Of a stretch of DNA of 34,312 nucleotides, positions 15,621-23,495 are shown in pieces (position 1 is the first letter of the stretch; each line of letters begins with the position of its first letter). The notes beneath the pieces were generated by a model. It saw only the letters and a program-made list of their open reading frames with translations, was not told where the DNA came from and did no database searches. This DNA comes from DASZCR01 sp035942915. GTDB taxonomy: Bacteria; Acidobacteriota; Blastocatellia; Pyrinomonadales; Pyrinomonadaceae. The stretch covers positions 1 to 34,312 of the forward strand of contig DASZCR010000002.1 of assembly GCA_035942915.1 (NCBI GenBank), read 5' to 3'. The position numbers were made by a program, and so were the translations under genes.

Positions 15621-16676
15621 TTATTCGTCGTCCTCGTCGTCGGCGAAGTCGCTGAGGTCGGCGTCGCCGCCGCCGGTACCCGGTATCGGGTTGCCCTGTT
15701 CGTCGAACTCCATGCCGAAGTCGAGTCCCATCCCGTGCAGGATGTCCTTAATCTCGTTCAGTGACTTCTTGCCGAAGTTCTTCGTCGCCAGCATCTCGCG
15801 CTCGCTCCGCTGCACGAGGTCGCGGATGGTGCGGATGTTGGCGTTCTTCAGGCAGTTGTAGGAGCGGACAGACAACTCAAGTTCATCGACCGAGCGGTCG
15901 AGTTGGTCGTTACGCGGGAGCGGCGGCCGTTCCATGTTCGCGTAGTTGAAGTCGTCTGTGTCCTCCTCGAAGTTGATGAAGATAGCCATGTGGTCTTTAA
16001 TCAACTTCGCAGCCAGCCCGATGGCGTCGTCCGGCTTGACAGAGCCGTCCGTCCAGACTTCGATGGTCAGCTTATCGAACTCCGTGTTCTGGCCGAGACG
16101 CGCGGCCTCGACCGTGTAGTTGACCTTCTTGACAGGCGTATGGACGGAATCGACTGGGATGTAACCCAAAGAGAGGTCTTCGTCGAAGTTGCGCTCGGCC
16201 GAGACGTAGCCGCGACCGCGTTTCAAGCGCATCTCGATACGCAGGGAGCCGCCCTCGCTAACGGTGGCGATGTAGACGTTCGGGTCGAGGACTTCCACAT
16301 CAGCGTCCGATTCGATGTCGCCTGAAGTGACTTCTCCCGCGCCGTCGCGCGTGATTGTCAACGTCTTCGGCTCGTTGCCGTGAAGTTTGAAGGGAATCTG
16401 CTTGAGGTTGAGAATCACGTCGGTCGCGTCCTCGACGACGCCGCGAATCGAAGAGAACTCGTGCTCGACGCCTTCAATCTTCACAGCCGTAATCGCGGCG
16501 CCCTCGATAGAGGAGAGCAGCGCACGGCGCAGAGAGTTGCCGATGGTCGTGCCGAAACCGCGCTCGAACGGCTGCGCGGAGAAGCGCCCGTAGCGTTCGG
16601 TCAGCGTCTCGCCCTCGACGGCGAGGCGGCGCGGCATCTGAAATCCTGTCCAGAGATTGTGTTGATCCATAGCCAT
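15621..16676 (-). CDS. rpoA: RNA polymerase alpha subunit
   Basis: 351 aa. The N-terminal dimerisation domain (RFSAQPFERGFGTTIGNSLRRALLSS at 31-56) and insert domain are followed by the C-terminal domain (about 265-325; SVRSYNCLKNANIRTIRDLVQRSE, then LGLDFGMEF), which contacts UP elements and activators. A 25-residue Asp/Gly-rich acidic tail ends the protein. The ATG lacks a strong SD; the 142-bp rpsD-rpoA gap contains no heptad element. Confidence 0.97.
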   Translation of the reverse strand: MAMDQHNLWTGFQMPRRLAVEGETLTERYGRFSAQPFERGFGTTIGNSLRRALLSSIEGAAITAVKIEGVEHEFSSIRGVVEDATDVILNLKQIPFKLHGNEPKTLTITRDGAGEVTSGDIESDADVEVLDPNVYIATVSEGGSLRIEMRLKRGRGYVSAERNFDEDLSLGYIPVDSVHTPVKKVNYTVEAARLGQNTEFDKLTIEVWTDGSVKPDDAIGLAAKLIKDHMAIFINFEEDTDDFNYANMERPPLPRNDQLDRSVDELELSVRSYNCLKNANIRTIRDLVQRSEREMLATKNFGKKSLNEIKDILHGMGLDFGMEFDEQGNPIPGTGGGDADLSDFADDEDDE

Positions 16677-16818
16677 AATTTTTGCCAGTCGTTCCCGTGT
16701 TAAAAAAGGCTGACGGACGGCGAGCCGTGTCGAGTACGTACCCGTCGCTTGGCGGAGGCCATTGCTTGTAGACCTCGACGCGTGCGGGGCGCGCCCTCGA
16801 ACGGACGCCGTCCACTGA

Positions 16819-17460
16819 TTACTTGCTGTAGAGTTCGACTATCAGTTGCTCGTTGATGGAGCGGTCGATGTCGTCGCGCGTCGGGAGACTTCCGATGCGC
16901 GCGCTCATCTCGCCGCCCTCGGCCGGGAGCGTCCACGAGGGGCGTCCACGACCGGCAGCCGTCTGCCACGCACCCTCGATGTGAGGGTTGCGACGGCTCG
17001 CTTCCTTGATGCTGACGATGTCGCCCGGCTTAACCTGATACGAGGGAATGTCGACTTTGCGCCCGTTCACTTCGACGTGCCCGTGATTGACGAGCTGCCG
17101 CGCCTGACGCCGCGAGGTGGAGAAGCCCGCGCGGTAAACGGCATTGTCGAGACGGCGTTCGAGCAGGATTAAAAGGTTCTCGCCCGTGATGCCCTTCTGG
17201 CGGGCGGCGCGCTCGAAGTAGTTGCGGAACTGCCCTTCGAGCACGAAGTAGATGCGTTTGACCTTCTGCTTCTCGCGCAACTGCTGACCATAGCCGACCA
17301 GCGCCTTGCCGCGACGCAGAGAGTTGCCGTGCTGTCCCGGCGGCTGCGTGCCGCGCGCTTCGATGGGACAGGCCGGCTTATAGCACTTGTCGCCTTTGAG
17401 AAATAGTTTCGCGCCTTCGCGGCGGCACAGACGGCACACCGCTGACCTATACCTAGCCAC
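16819..17460 (-). CDS. rpsD: 30S ribosomal protein S4 (uS4), zinc-binding form
   Basis: 213 aa. It starts at GTG (17458-17460), with GGAGG 9 nt upstream and the expected MARYRSAVCRLCRREG. The four Cys C9, C12, C26 and C31 make the zinc-binding (C+) form. The S4 RNA-binding motif is around 100-160 (RLDNAVYRAGFSTSRRQARQLVNHGHVEVNG). In many bacteria S4 represses the alpha operon by binding its mRNA; no such pseudoknot was identified here. Confidence 0.97.
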   Translation of the reverse strand: MARYRSAVCRLCRREGAKLFLKGDKCYKPACPIEARGTQPPGQHGNSLRRGKALVGYGQQLREKQKVKRIYFVLEGQFRNYFERAARQKGITGENLLILLERRLDNAVYRAGFSTSRRQARQLVNHGHVEVNGRKVDIPSYQVKPGDIVSIKEASRRNPHIEGAWQTAAGRGRPSWTLPAEGGEMSARIGSLPTRDDIDRSINEQLIVELYSK

Positions 17461-17554
17461 TTCTTTTTGCCTCCGGTCTACTTAATGAGACGGAAAAGTT
17501 TACAGACCGCACGCGGCTCGCGCGCGACCCTTCATCCTTTAGGTTACAAACAAG

Positions 17555-17630
17555 GTGATAGGTGACAGGTGATAGGTGATAGGAAAATCCGTTTTCTCTT
17601 ATCACCTATCACTTATCACCTATCACCTAC
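17555..17630. repeat. Heptad palindrome 5 (rpsK/rpsD)
   Basis: Left arm GTGATAG-GTGACAG-GTGATAG-GTGATAG, core GAAAATCCGTTTTCTC, right arm TTATCACC-TATCACT-TATCACC-TATCACC. The right end lies 4 bp from the rpsK stop codon. Confidence 0.92.
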
Positions 17631-17634
17631 TCTT

Positions 17635-18036
17635 TTAGACTCTGCGCCGTTTCGGCGGACGGCAGCCGTTGTGCGGAATCGGCGTCGTATCGCGAATCGA
17701 GGTCACGCGGATGCCCGCGTTGTTGATGGCGCGGATGGCCGACTCGCGTCCGCCGCCCGGCCCTTTAACGCGCACCTCGCACTGCTGCATGCCTGCGTCC
17801 TTCGCCTTGTTGGCCGCTTCATACGCGGCCTGCTGCGCGGCGAAGGGCGTGCCTTTTCGTGAGCCGCGAAAGCCGCGCGCGCCCGAAGACGACTGCGCGA
17901 CGAGGTTCCCTTCGGTGTCCGTAATCGAAATCATCGTGTTGTTGAACGATGCCGCGATATGGACAATCCCGTTCGGGATGTTCTTCTTCTCTTTCTTACG
18001 AAAGACCTTCTTCTTTCCGCCTGCTGCTTTTGCCAT
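17635..18036 (-). CDS. rpsK: 30S ribosomal protein S11 (uS11)
   Basis: 133 aa. The Lys-rich N-terminus is followed by the core GIVHIAASFNNTMISITDTEGN, SSSGARGFRGSRKGTPFAAQ, and the C-terminal signature TPIPHNGCRPPKRRRV. S11 sits on the 30S platform. The protein is of normal length with an ATG start and a weak SD. It is 72 bp downstream of rpsM. Confidence 0.97.
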   Translation of the reverse strand: MAKAAGGKKKVFRKKEKKNIPNGIVHIAASFNNTMISITDTEGNLVAQSSSGARGFRGSRKGTPFAAQQAAYEAANKAKDAGMQQCEVRVKGPGGGRESAIRAINNAGIRVTSIRDTTPIPHNGCRPPKRRRV

Positions 18037-18108
18037 GATTCGGTATTCAGTAGTTCGGTAAACATCAATCAGTAGCCGCGTTTGCCGGCCACCGATTATT
18101 TCTGTCTG

Positions 18109-18492
18109 TTACTTCTTGCCCGGAGCCTTCTTCTTGGCGACGGTGGCGCGACGCGGCCCCTTGCGCGTACGCGCGTTGGTGTGCGTGCGTTGCCCGCGCA
18201 CGGGAAGTCCGCGACGATGGCGCAGGCCGCGATAAGAGCCGATATCCATCAGACGCTTGATGTCCATCTGGACGCGCTTGCGCAGGTCGCCCTCGACCTC
18301 GCCCTGCCCCTCGATGATGGAGCGGATGCGGCCGAGTTGCGCCTCGTCGAGTTCGCGGACGCGCGTGTCGGGGTTAATCTCGGCCTCGCGCACGATTGAG
18401 GAAGCGCGCGAGCGCCCGATACCGTAAATGTACGTGAGGCCGATTTCGACCCGTTTGTTAACCGGAAGGTCTACGCCAACTACACGAGCCAT
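18109..18492 (-). CDS. rpsM: 30S ribosomal protein S13 (uS13)
   Basis: 127 aa. MARVVGVDLPVNKRVEIGLTYIYGIG is the expected N-terminus, with a helix-two-turn-helix at ~15-45. LPVRGQRTHTNARTRKGPRRATVAKKK is the tRNA-contacting C-terminal tail. The SD GGAGAAG lies before the ATG, slightly far. It follows rpmJ by about 70 bp with nothing recognisable between. Confidence 0.97.
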   Translation of the reverse strand: MARVVGVDLPVNKRVEIGLTYIYGIGRSRASSIVREAEINPDTRVRELDEAQLGRIRSIIEGQGEVEGDLRKRVQMDIKRLMDIGSYRGLRHRRGLPVRGQRTHTNARTRKGPRRATVAKKKAPGKK

Positions 18493-18563
18493 CTCTTAAT
18501 CTTCTCCAAACTCAAGCGATTTCGGATTCAGCGACGCCCATCGAGCGCCTCTGCCAACATAAG

Positions 18564-18677
18564 TTACCCTTGCCGTTGCTTGTGCTTCGGGTTGGTGCAA
18601 ATCACCCTGACCACGCCCTTGCGGTGAATGATTTTGCAGTTATCGCACATCTTTTTGACTGAAGCCCGTACTTTCAT
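18564..18677 (-). CDS. rpmJ: 50S ribosomal protein L36 (bL36), zinc-binding
   Basis: 37 aa (MKVRASVKKMCDNCKI... ending NPKHKQRQG). The CCCH zinc set is C11, C14, C27 and H32. It is a complete, normal-sized L36 between map and rpsM. It is short enough to be missed by length filters. The upstream sequence AGAGGTTGGTGAGTG before the ATG supplies an AGAGG SD. Confidence 0.97.
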   Translation of the reverse strand: MKVRASVKKMCDNCKIIHRKGVVRVICTNPKHKQRQG

Positions 18678-18824
18678 TCACTCACCAACCTCTGGCGCGA
18701 ACGCCCTTGAGCGCGTCCCGCACCTGTTTTTTTGTAGCAAAAAGGCTGTCTGTCGAGCCGCACGCCTCGCCAAACCCTCGCGTCCGACGACAGAGGAGAA
18801 TCCGGCGTGGCTGGCAAACTGCGA

Positions 18825-18853
18825 ATAGTACCACAGCAACGGCGGCAAGCCAA
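18825..18853 (-). promoter_or_regulatory. Possible internal promoter for rpmJ-rpsM-rpsK-rpsD-rpoA
   Basis: Minus-strand -35 TTGGCT (18848-18853), a 17-bp spacer and -10 TACTAT (18825-18830). Each hexamer matches consensus at 4 of 6 positions. It lies in the 221-bp gap where infA would be expected. Such gaps often hold an internal alpha-operon promoter. Confidence 0.4.
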
Positions 18854-18868
18854 GCCGTGCAGGCATCC

Positions 18869-18903
18869 CTTGAGAGCCTCCCCTGGGGGTCAACCCTCTC
18901 AAG
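18869..18903 (-). other. Hairpin overlapping the map stop codon
   Basis: Stem CTTGAGAG (18869-18876) / CTCTCAAG (18896-18903) with an inner CCCC/GGGG pairing overlaps the map stop codon at 18899-18901. There is no U-tract on the minus strand, so it is not a standard terminator. It may end or stabilise the secY-adk-map message. Confidence 0.5.
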
Positions 18904-19690
18904 CACCGGCCGCGACCGGCTCCGAAGGCTGCTCGGCTGCGTCCGCGACCTTTGTGAAGACCTCCGGCCCTTCCTCTGTTATCGCGATGGTGTGCTCGAC
19001 GTGCGCGCTCGGCTGCCCGTCGAGCGTGACGACCGTCCAGCCGTCCGCGAGCGTCTTCGTCCGGTGCGTGCCCATGTTAATCATCGGCTCGACGGCGAAG
19101 ACGTAACCAGCCTTAATCTTGATGCCCGTGCCCGGCTTTCCGTAGTTCGGAATCTGCGGGTCTTCGTGCATCCGCCGCCCGATGCCATGCCCGACGTACT
19201 CGCGCACCACCGAGTAGCCGTGCGCTTCGGCGTGCTCCTGCACAGCCCAACCGATATCGCCCAGATGTCGGCCGACGCGGCACTGCTCGATGGCGCGTTC
19301 AAGACACTCTTCGGCGACGCGAATCAGACGCAGTTTGTCCTCATCGACGCGGCCGACCGGCACGGTTGTCGCCGTGTCGCCGACGAAGCCTTCGAGCGTC
19401 GCGCCGCAGTCGATGGAGAAGATGTCGCCCTCTTTGAGGACGTATTCCGAAGGGAAGCCGTGAACTACCTGCTCGTTCACGGAGGCGCAGATGGAGTAGG
19501 GGAAGCCGTGATAGCCCTTGAAGGTCGGGAGCGCGCCCGCGTCGCGAATCATCTTCTCGGCTGCGCGGTCGAGTTCAAGCGTCGTTACGCCGGGGCGCAC
19601 CATCCGCCGCAACTCCTCGCGCACAAGCCCGATGAGCCGCCCCGCCGCGCGCATCTTCTCCAACTCTTTTCTGGACTTCCCGATAATCAT
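18899..19690 (-). CDS. map: Methionine aminopeptidase type I
   Basis: 263 aa from MIIGKSRKELEKMRAAG; a 20-codon upstream extension is read-through of the repeat arm. The metal ligands appear in order in IDCGATLEGFVGD, GHGIGRRMHEDP, EPMINMG and VEHTIAITEEG. It removes the N-terminal Met from nascent chains. The ATG follows palindrome 6 by only 8 bp with no visible SD. The C-terminus (VADAAEQPSEPVAAGA) is a short extension. The next expected gene, infA, is missing downstream. Confidence 0.95.
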   Translation of the reverse strand: MIIGKSRKELEKMRAAGRLIGLVREELRRMVRPGVTTLELDRAAEKMIRDAGALPTFKGYHGFPYSICASVNEQVVHGFPSEYVLKEGDIFSIDCGATLEGFVGDTATTVPVGRVDEDKLRLIRVAEECLERAIEQCRVGRHLGDIGWAVQEHAEAHGYSVVREYVGHGIGRRMHEDPQIPNYGKPGTGIKIKAGYVFAVEPMINMGTHRTKTLADGWTVVTLDGQPSAHVEHTIAITEEGPEVFTKVADAAEQPSEPVAAGA

Positions 19691-19697
19691 AAATGCT

Positions 19698-19772
19698 GTG
19701 ATGGGTGATAGGTGATGGATGATAAGACAAAACCTGTCTTCTCTTATCACCTCTCACTTATCACCCGTCACC
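19698..19772. repeat. Heptad palindrome 6 (adk/map)
   Basis: Left arm GTGATGG-GTGATAG-GTGATGG-ATGATAA, core GACAAAACCTGTCTTCTC, right arm TTATCACC-TCTCACT-TATCACC-CGTCACC. The right arm overlaps the adk 3' end by about 19 bp and encodes its last residues (VTGDK) and stop codon. Confidence 0.92.
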
Positions 19773-20410
19773 ACCTTTTCTATGTCAGCGTAGACCGCTT
19801 CCGGGTCGCGTGTGCCGTCGAAGCGACGCAGGCGGCCGGTCTTTTCGTAATATTCGAGCAGTGGTTGCGTCTGTCGCTCGTAGGTGTCGAGGCGCGCCTT
19901 GATGGTTTCAGGGTTGTCGTCGGCGCGGTGGTTAAGCGGCGTCTGCGGATGCAGGTCGCAGAAGCCTTCCCGTTTCGGCGGACGAAAGTAGACGTTGTAA
20001 ATCTCGTTGCAGACGGGGCAGTTGCGACGCCCCGTCATGCGCTTTTCGAGCACGTCGAAGGGCACGTCAACGAGCACGGCCAAGAGTTCGTGTCCCTGTT
20101 CGAGCGCGAGCTTTTCGAGCATTTCGGCCTGTGCGGTGGTGCGCGGGAAGCCGTCGAGGATGTAGCCGTCGCGGCAATCTTCCTGCCCCGTGCGCTCGCT
20201 GACGATGCGTATCGTCAACTCGTCGGGCACGAGTTGACCGGCCTCCATAATCGTTCGCACCTCTTCGGCGAGCGGCGTTTTCGCCTCCTTCAGCGCGCGG
20301 AAGATGTCGCCCGTCGAGATTTGGGGCAAACCACGACGCTCTTGCAGCAGACGCGCCTGCGTCCCCTTGCCTGCGCCCGGCGCGCCCATGATGACGACAA
20401 TCTTCGACAT
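19754..20410 (-). CDS. adk: Adenylate kinase
   Basis: 218 aa. P-loop GAPGAGKG is at 9-16, the NMP-binding ISTGDIFRAL follows, then DGFPRTTAQAE. A LID domain with Cys pair CPVC (near 131) plus a later Cys/His (FCDLH) suggests a zinc-type long adenylate kinase. It interconverts ATP+AMP and 2 ADP. The last five residues VTGDK and the TGA stop are encoded by heptad palindrome 6, so the natural C-terminus appears replaced or extended by the element. It begins 22 bp after secY. Confidence 0.96.
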   Translation of the reverse strand: MSKIVVIMGAPGAGKGTQARLLQERRGLPQISTGDIFRALKEAKTPLAEEVRTIMEAGQLVPDELTIRIVSERTGQEDCRDGYILDGFPRTTAQAEMLEKLALEQGHELLAVLVDVPFDVLEKRMTGRRNCPVCNEIYNVYFRPPKREGFCDLHPQTPLNHRADDNPETIKARLDTYERQTQPLLEYYEKTGRLRRFDGTRDPEAVYADIEKVVTGDK

Positions 20411-20432
20411 AACTCAGGCTCGTCTCGAACTG

Positions 20433-21848
20433 CTATCCCCTGCGGCCGCGCAGACGGCTGCCCGGCCCGAAGAAGCCTTCGTAGTTGCGCATGACGAGTT
20501 GCGCCTCGATTTGCGCGACGGTGTCCATCGCCACGCCGACGAGAATCAGCAGCGACGTTCCGCCGAAGTAGAACTGATATCCCATCCCTGTGGGAATCCA
20601 ACCCAAGCCCGGCGTCGTGCTGACGAAGGCGTCGAGTTGCGTACCGATGAAGGGCAGACGAGCGACGCGGAAGCCGCTCAGCATAATCTGCGGGATGAGC
20701 GCGACGAGCGCCAGATAGAGCGCGCCGACGGTTGTGAGCCGTGTCAGTATCGTGTTCAGGAATTCGGCCGTGTTCCTGCCCGGTCGGATGCCCGGAATAA
20801 AGCCGCCGTGCTTGCGCAGGTTGTCGGCCACCTCTTCGACGTTGAAGATGATGGTGATGTAGAAGAACGTGAAGATGACGATGAGCGAGATGAAGACCAG
20901 TTCATAGTACGGGTCGCCGCCGTGAAACTGCGCGAAGAAGTTGTGAATCTTCAAGCGCCAGTTGTCGACGTTCGGGTCGTAGGAGATGAACTGCAAGATG
21001 GTCTGCGGAATCGCCAGCACGGACGAGGCGAAGATGACCGGGATGACGCCGCCCATGTTGACCTTCAGAGGCATGTGCGTCTGCTGCCCGCCGACGAGTT
21101 GGCGGCCGACGTGGCGCTTGGCGTAGCTGATGGGCACTTTGCGCCGTCCTGATTCGACGAAGACGACGAAGGCGATGAGCGCGATGAGGACGGCGAGGAG
21201 CGCGATGACGCCGATGGTCGCAAACGTGTCGCCGCCGCGCACGCGCTCGAAGACCTGTCCGACGCCGCTCGGCAGACCGATGACGATGCCTGCGAAGATG
21301 AGCAGCGAGATACCGTTGCCGACGCCGCGCTCGGTAATCTGCTCGCCGAGCCACATGACGAAAATCGTCCCGGTCGTCAATGTCAGCACGACGGTCACGA
21401 CCGAGCCGACGCCGGGCGCAACCACGTCGTTAGCCTGCAACCAGCGCGCGACGATGAAGGTCTGAAAGCCGCCGAGGATGACCGTCAGGTAGCGCGTGTA
21501 CTGGTTAATCTTCTGGCGTCCGGCCTCGCCCTCTTCCTGTAACTTCTTGAGTTGCGGGAAGACGGTCGTCATCAGTTGCAGGATGATGGAGGCCGTGATG
21601 TATGGCGTCACGCCCAGTGCGAAGACGGAGATGGTGCGGAAGTTACGTCCTGAGAAGAGGTCGAGCACGCCGAGCAGCGTGCTGCCAACTTCGTTCCAGA
21701 CGCGCTCCAACTGCGCCTTGTTGACGCCCGGCGTCGTGACGTGCGCCCCGAAGCGATAGACGGCCAGCAGGCCGAGCGTAAACAGAATGCGCTTACGCAA
21801 ATCGGGGACGCTGAACATGTTGCGGACGGCGGCGAAAAACTTTTCCAT
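20433..21848 (-). CDS. secY: Protein translocase subunit SecY
   Basis: 471 aa with about ten hydrophobic helices. Diagnostic stretches include RILFTLGLLAVYRFGAHV, the plug-like region LFSGRNFRTISVFALGVTPYI, LQEEGEAGRQKINQYTRYL and QQTHMPLKVNMGGVIPVIFASS. The C-terminal loop FIPGIRPGRNTAEFLN contacts SecA and ribosomes. It forms the SecYEG channel in the inner membrane. Length and order (rplO-secY-adk-map) are normal. The SD is weak. A promoter candidate lies 37-65 bp upstream. Confidence 0.97.
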   Translation of the reverse strand: MEKFFAAVRNMFSVPDLRKRILFTLGLLAVYRFGAHVTTPGVNKAQLERVWNEVGSTLLGVLDLFSGRNFRTISVFALGVTPYITASIILQLMTTVFPQLKKLQEEGEAGRQKINQYTRYLTVILGGFQTFIVARWLQANDVVAPGVGSVVTVVLTLTTGTIFVMWLGEQITERGVGNGISLLIFAGIVIGLPSGVGQVFERVRGGDTFATIGVIALLAVLIALIAFVVFVESGRRKVPISYAKRHVGRQLVGGQQTHMPLKVNMGGVIPVIFASSVLAIPQTILQFISYDPNVDNWRLKIHNFFAQFHGGDPYYELVFISLIVIFTFFYITIIFNVEEVADNLRKHGGFIPGIRPGRNTAEFLNTILTRLTTVGALYLALVALIPQIMLSGFRVARLPFIGTQLDAFVSTTPGLGWIPTGMGYQFYFGGTSLLILVGVAMDTVAQIEAQLVMRNYEGFFGPGSRLRGRRG

Positions 21849-21884
21849 AACGTGTGCTTCTCTCGCGCGAAAGATTTCGCTCGG

Positions 21885-21913
21885 ATTATCACCCCCGGCG
21901 GCGCGGCAGGCAA
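21885..21913 (-). promoter_or_regulatory. Possible internal promoter for secY-adk-map
   Basis: Minus-strand -35 TTGCCT (21908-21913, 4 of 6), a 17-bp spacer and -10 GATAAT (21885-21890, 5 of 6). It lies in the 187-bp rplO-secY gap, which carries no heptad element and otherwise nothing recognisable. The call is by consensus alone. Confidence 0.45.
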
Positions 21914-22035
21914 GCGCCCAACGGGACGAACCCTCTTAGCAAATAACGCTGAAGACGCTTGCAGAGACCCGACCCCGGATTCTCGCGGCGTCTCCAGCGC
22001 GTGCCGTTGACGAACGTGTGTGCAAAATAGAGCGT

Positions 22036-22536
22036 CTACTCGGCGGGCGCAGCCGGAGTGTCGGCCGCACCTTCCGCCGCGCGCGCCGCAATCAGGGTGA
22101 CCGCGCCGCCCGCGCGTTCAATCTTCTCGCGCGCGCTCTTCGTGAAGCGGTGCGCCGAGACGCGCAGAGCCTTCGACACTTCGCCCGTGCCGAGCACCAC
22201 CACGTCGCGCCGCCCCTTGGCGATGACGCCGCGCTCGTGCATCAGTTCGGGCGTAATCTCCTCGCCCGCCTCGAAGCTGCGTTCGAGCACCGAGAGGCTC
22301 ACTTCAATCCACTGCTTCTTGAAGATGTTGGTGAAGCCGCGTTTCGGCAGTCGGCGCTGCAAAGGCATCTGTCCGCCCTCGAAGCCGAGTTTGGCGCTGT
22401 AGCCGGAGCGCGATTTCTGTCCCTTGTTGCCGCGCCCGGCCGTCTTGCCGAGTCCTGAGCCGGGGCCGCGCCCGACGCGCTTCTTCTTGTGCGTCGAGCC
22501 GGGAGCCGGGTGCAAATTATTAAGACCGATAGCCAT
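22036..22536 (-). CDS. rplO: 50S ribosomal protein L15 (uL15)
   Basis: 166 aa. GSTHKKKRVGRGPGSGLGKTAGRGNKGQKSRSG is the Gly/Arg/Lys-rich N-terminal arm that threads into the 50S; FEGGQMPLQRRLPKRGF follows. A C-terminal tail (ARAAEGAADTPAAPAE) is about 15 residues longer than usual. The RBS is the CAGAGGTTTTCAGAG module also seen at rpmD and in similar form at rpsQ. Confidence 0.97.
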   Translation of the reverse strand: MAIGLNNLHPAPGSTHKKKRVGRGPGSGLGKTAGRGNKGQKSRSGYSAKLGFEGGQMPLQRRLPKRGFTNIFKKQWIEVSLSVLERSFEAGEEITPELMHERGVIAKGRRDVVVLGTGEVSKALRVSAHRFTKSAREKIERAGGAVTLIAARAAEGAADTPAAPAE

Positions 22537-22550
22537 CTCTGAAAACCTCT

Positions 22551-22659
22551 GTGGTAAGAGATGAGTGATAGGTGATAGGTGATGGGTGATAAGAGAAGAC
22601 AGGTTTTATCCTCTCACCCATCACCTATCACTCATCACCTCCTTCCTATCACGCATCAC
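22551..22659. repeat. Heptad palindrome 7 (rpmD/rplO)
   Basis: Left arm of six heptads, the first two degenerate (GTGGTAA, GAGATGA). The core GAGAAGACAGGTTTTATC is in reverse orientation to copies 6, 9, 13, 15 and 16. The right arm is followed by a partial second core (CTCCTTC) and two more heptads. Its right end abuts the rpmD stop codon TAG. Confidence 0.92.
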
Positions 22660-22880
22660 TATTCAATAATCCGCAGCAGGTGCGGCACTTTGGCAACGAC
22701 GCCGCGCATCGAGGGCGTGTCGGGGCGCTCGACAATCTGGTTGAGCTTCGTCAGCCCGATGCTGCGTACAATCTCTTTCTGCGTCTTCGGGAAGGCGATG
22801 AAGCTGCGGTAATACTGGATGCGAATCTTGCCGCTGCCGCCGCCGCTCTCGCCGCCCTGCGTCTGTCTCTCGTCTGCCAT
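22659..22880 (-). CDS. rpmD: 50S ribosomal protein L30 (uL30)
   Basis: 73 aa from MADERQT; 24 upstream codons in frame are repeat read-through. The L30 core KIRIQYYRSFIAFPKTQKEIVRSIGLTKLNQIVERPDTPSMRGVVAKVPHLLRI spans 18-71. The N-terminal 17 residues (Gly/Ser/Glu-rich) are an addition. The SD GAGGTT lies upstream. Heptad palindromes flank it on both sides. Confidence 0.95.
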   Translation of the reverse strand: MADERQTQGGESGGGSGKIRIQYYRSFIAFPKTQKEIVRSIGLTKLNQIVERPDTPSMRGVVAKVPHLLRIIE

Positions 22881-22894
22881 CTCTGAAAACCTCT

Positions 22895-22973
22895 GTGATA
22901 AATGACAGGTGATGAGTGATGGGTGATAGGAGAAAAGCTTCTTTCCTATCACCCATCAGCCATTACCTATCAC
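22895..22973. repeat. Heptad palindrome 8 (rpsE/rpmD)
   Basis: Left arm GTGATAA-ATGACAG-GTGATGA-GTGATGG-GTGATAG, core GAGAAAAGCTTCTTTC, right arm CTATCACC-CATCAGC-CATTACC-TATCAC. The rpsE stop TGA (22970-22972) is the TGA of the terminal GTGATAG unit. Confidence 0.92.
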
Positions 22974-23476
22974 AGTTCTTCCACCTGCTTGCCCCGGAGG
23001 CGCGCGACCTCCATCGGGTCTTTCATGTTGAGCAGGCCGTTGAAGGTGGCGCGCACGACGTTGTGCGGGTTGGTCGAGCCGAGCACCTTCGTTCTCACGT
23101 CATGGACACCGGCCGCCTGCATCACGGCGCGCACCGCGCCCCCGGCGATAACGCCCGTGCCTTCGGAGGCAGGCTTCATCAAGACACGCCCTGCGCCGTG
23201 CACTCCGATGAGCGGGTGCGGCAGCGTGTTGTTGATGAGCGGCACGCGAATCAGGTTCTTCTTCGCCGACTCGATGGCCTTCTTGATGGCGAGCGGCACT
23301 TCGCGCGCTTTGCCTGAGCCGAAGCCGACGTGTCCGGCGCCGTCGCCGACGACGACGAGCGCGGCAAACGACAGGTTCTTACCGCCCTTGACGACTTTCG
23401 TCACGCGGTTGATGGAGATGACCTGATCGGTCAGGTCAAGCCCCTGCGACGGAATGAGTTTCTTCGATTGACGCAT
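22970..23476 (-). CDS. rpsE: 30S ribosomal protein S5 (uS5)
   Basis: 168 aa. Double-stranded RNA-binding fold with KVVKGGKNLSFAALVVVGDGAGHVGFGSGKA at 29-58, then GAGRVLMKPASEGTGVIAGGAVRAV. It acts in decoding and translocation on the 30S. The stop codon is shared with the first unit of heptad palindrome 8 (CTG TGA TAG). It starts 20 bp after rplR with no element between. Confidence 0.97.
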   Translation of the reverse strand: MRQSKKLIPSQGLDLTDQVISINRVTKVVKGGKNLSFAALVVVGDGAGHVGFGSGKAREVPLAIKKAIESAKKNLIRVPLINNTLPHPLIGVHGAGRVLMKPASEGTGVIAGGAVRAVMQAAGVHDVRTKVLGSTNPHNVVRATFNGLLNMKDPMEVARLRGKQVEEL

Positions 23477-23495
23477 CTCTTATCCTTGTCTTGCC

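Noticed and set aside
18678..18902. Small minus-strand frame as IF-1 (infA)
   Set aside because: The 74-codon frames show no IF-1 motifs and differ in composition; they are shadows of an intergenic region.
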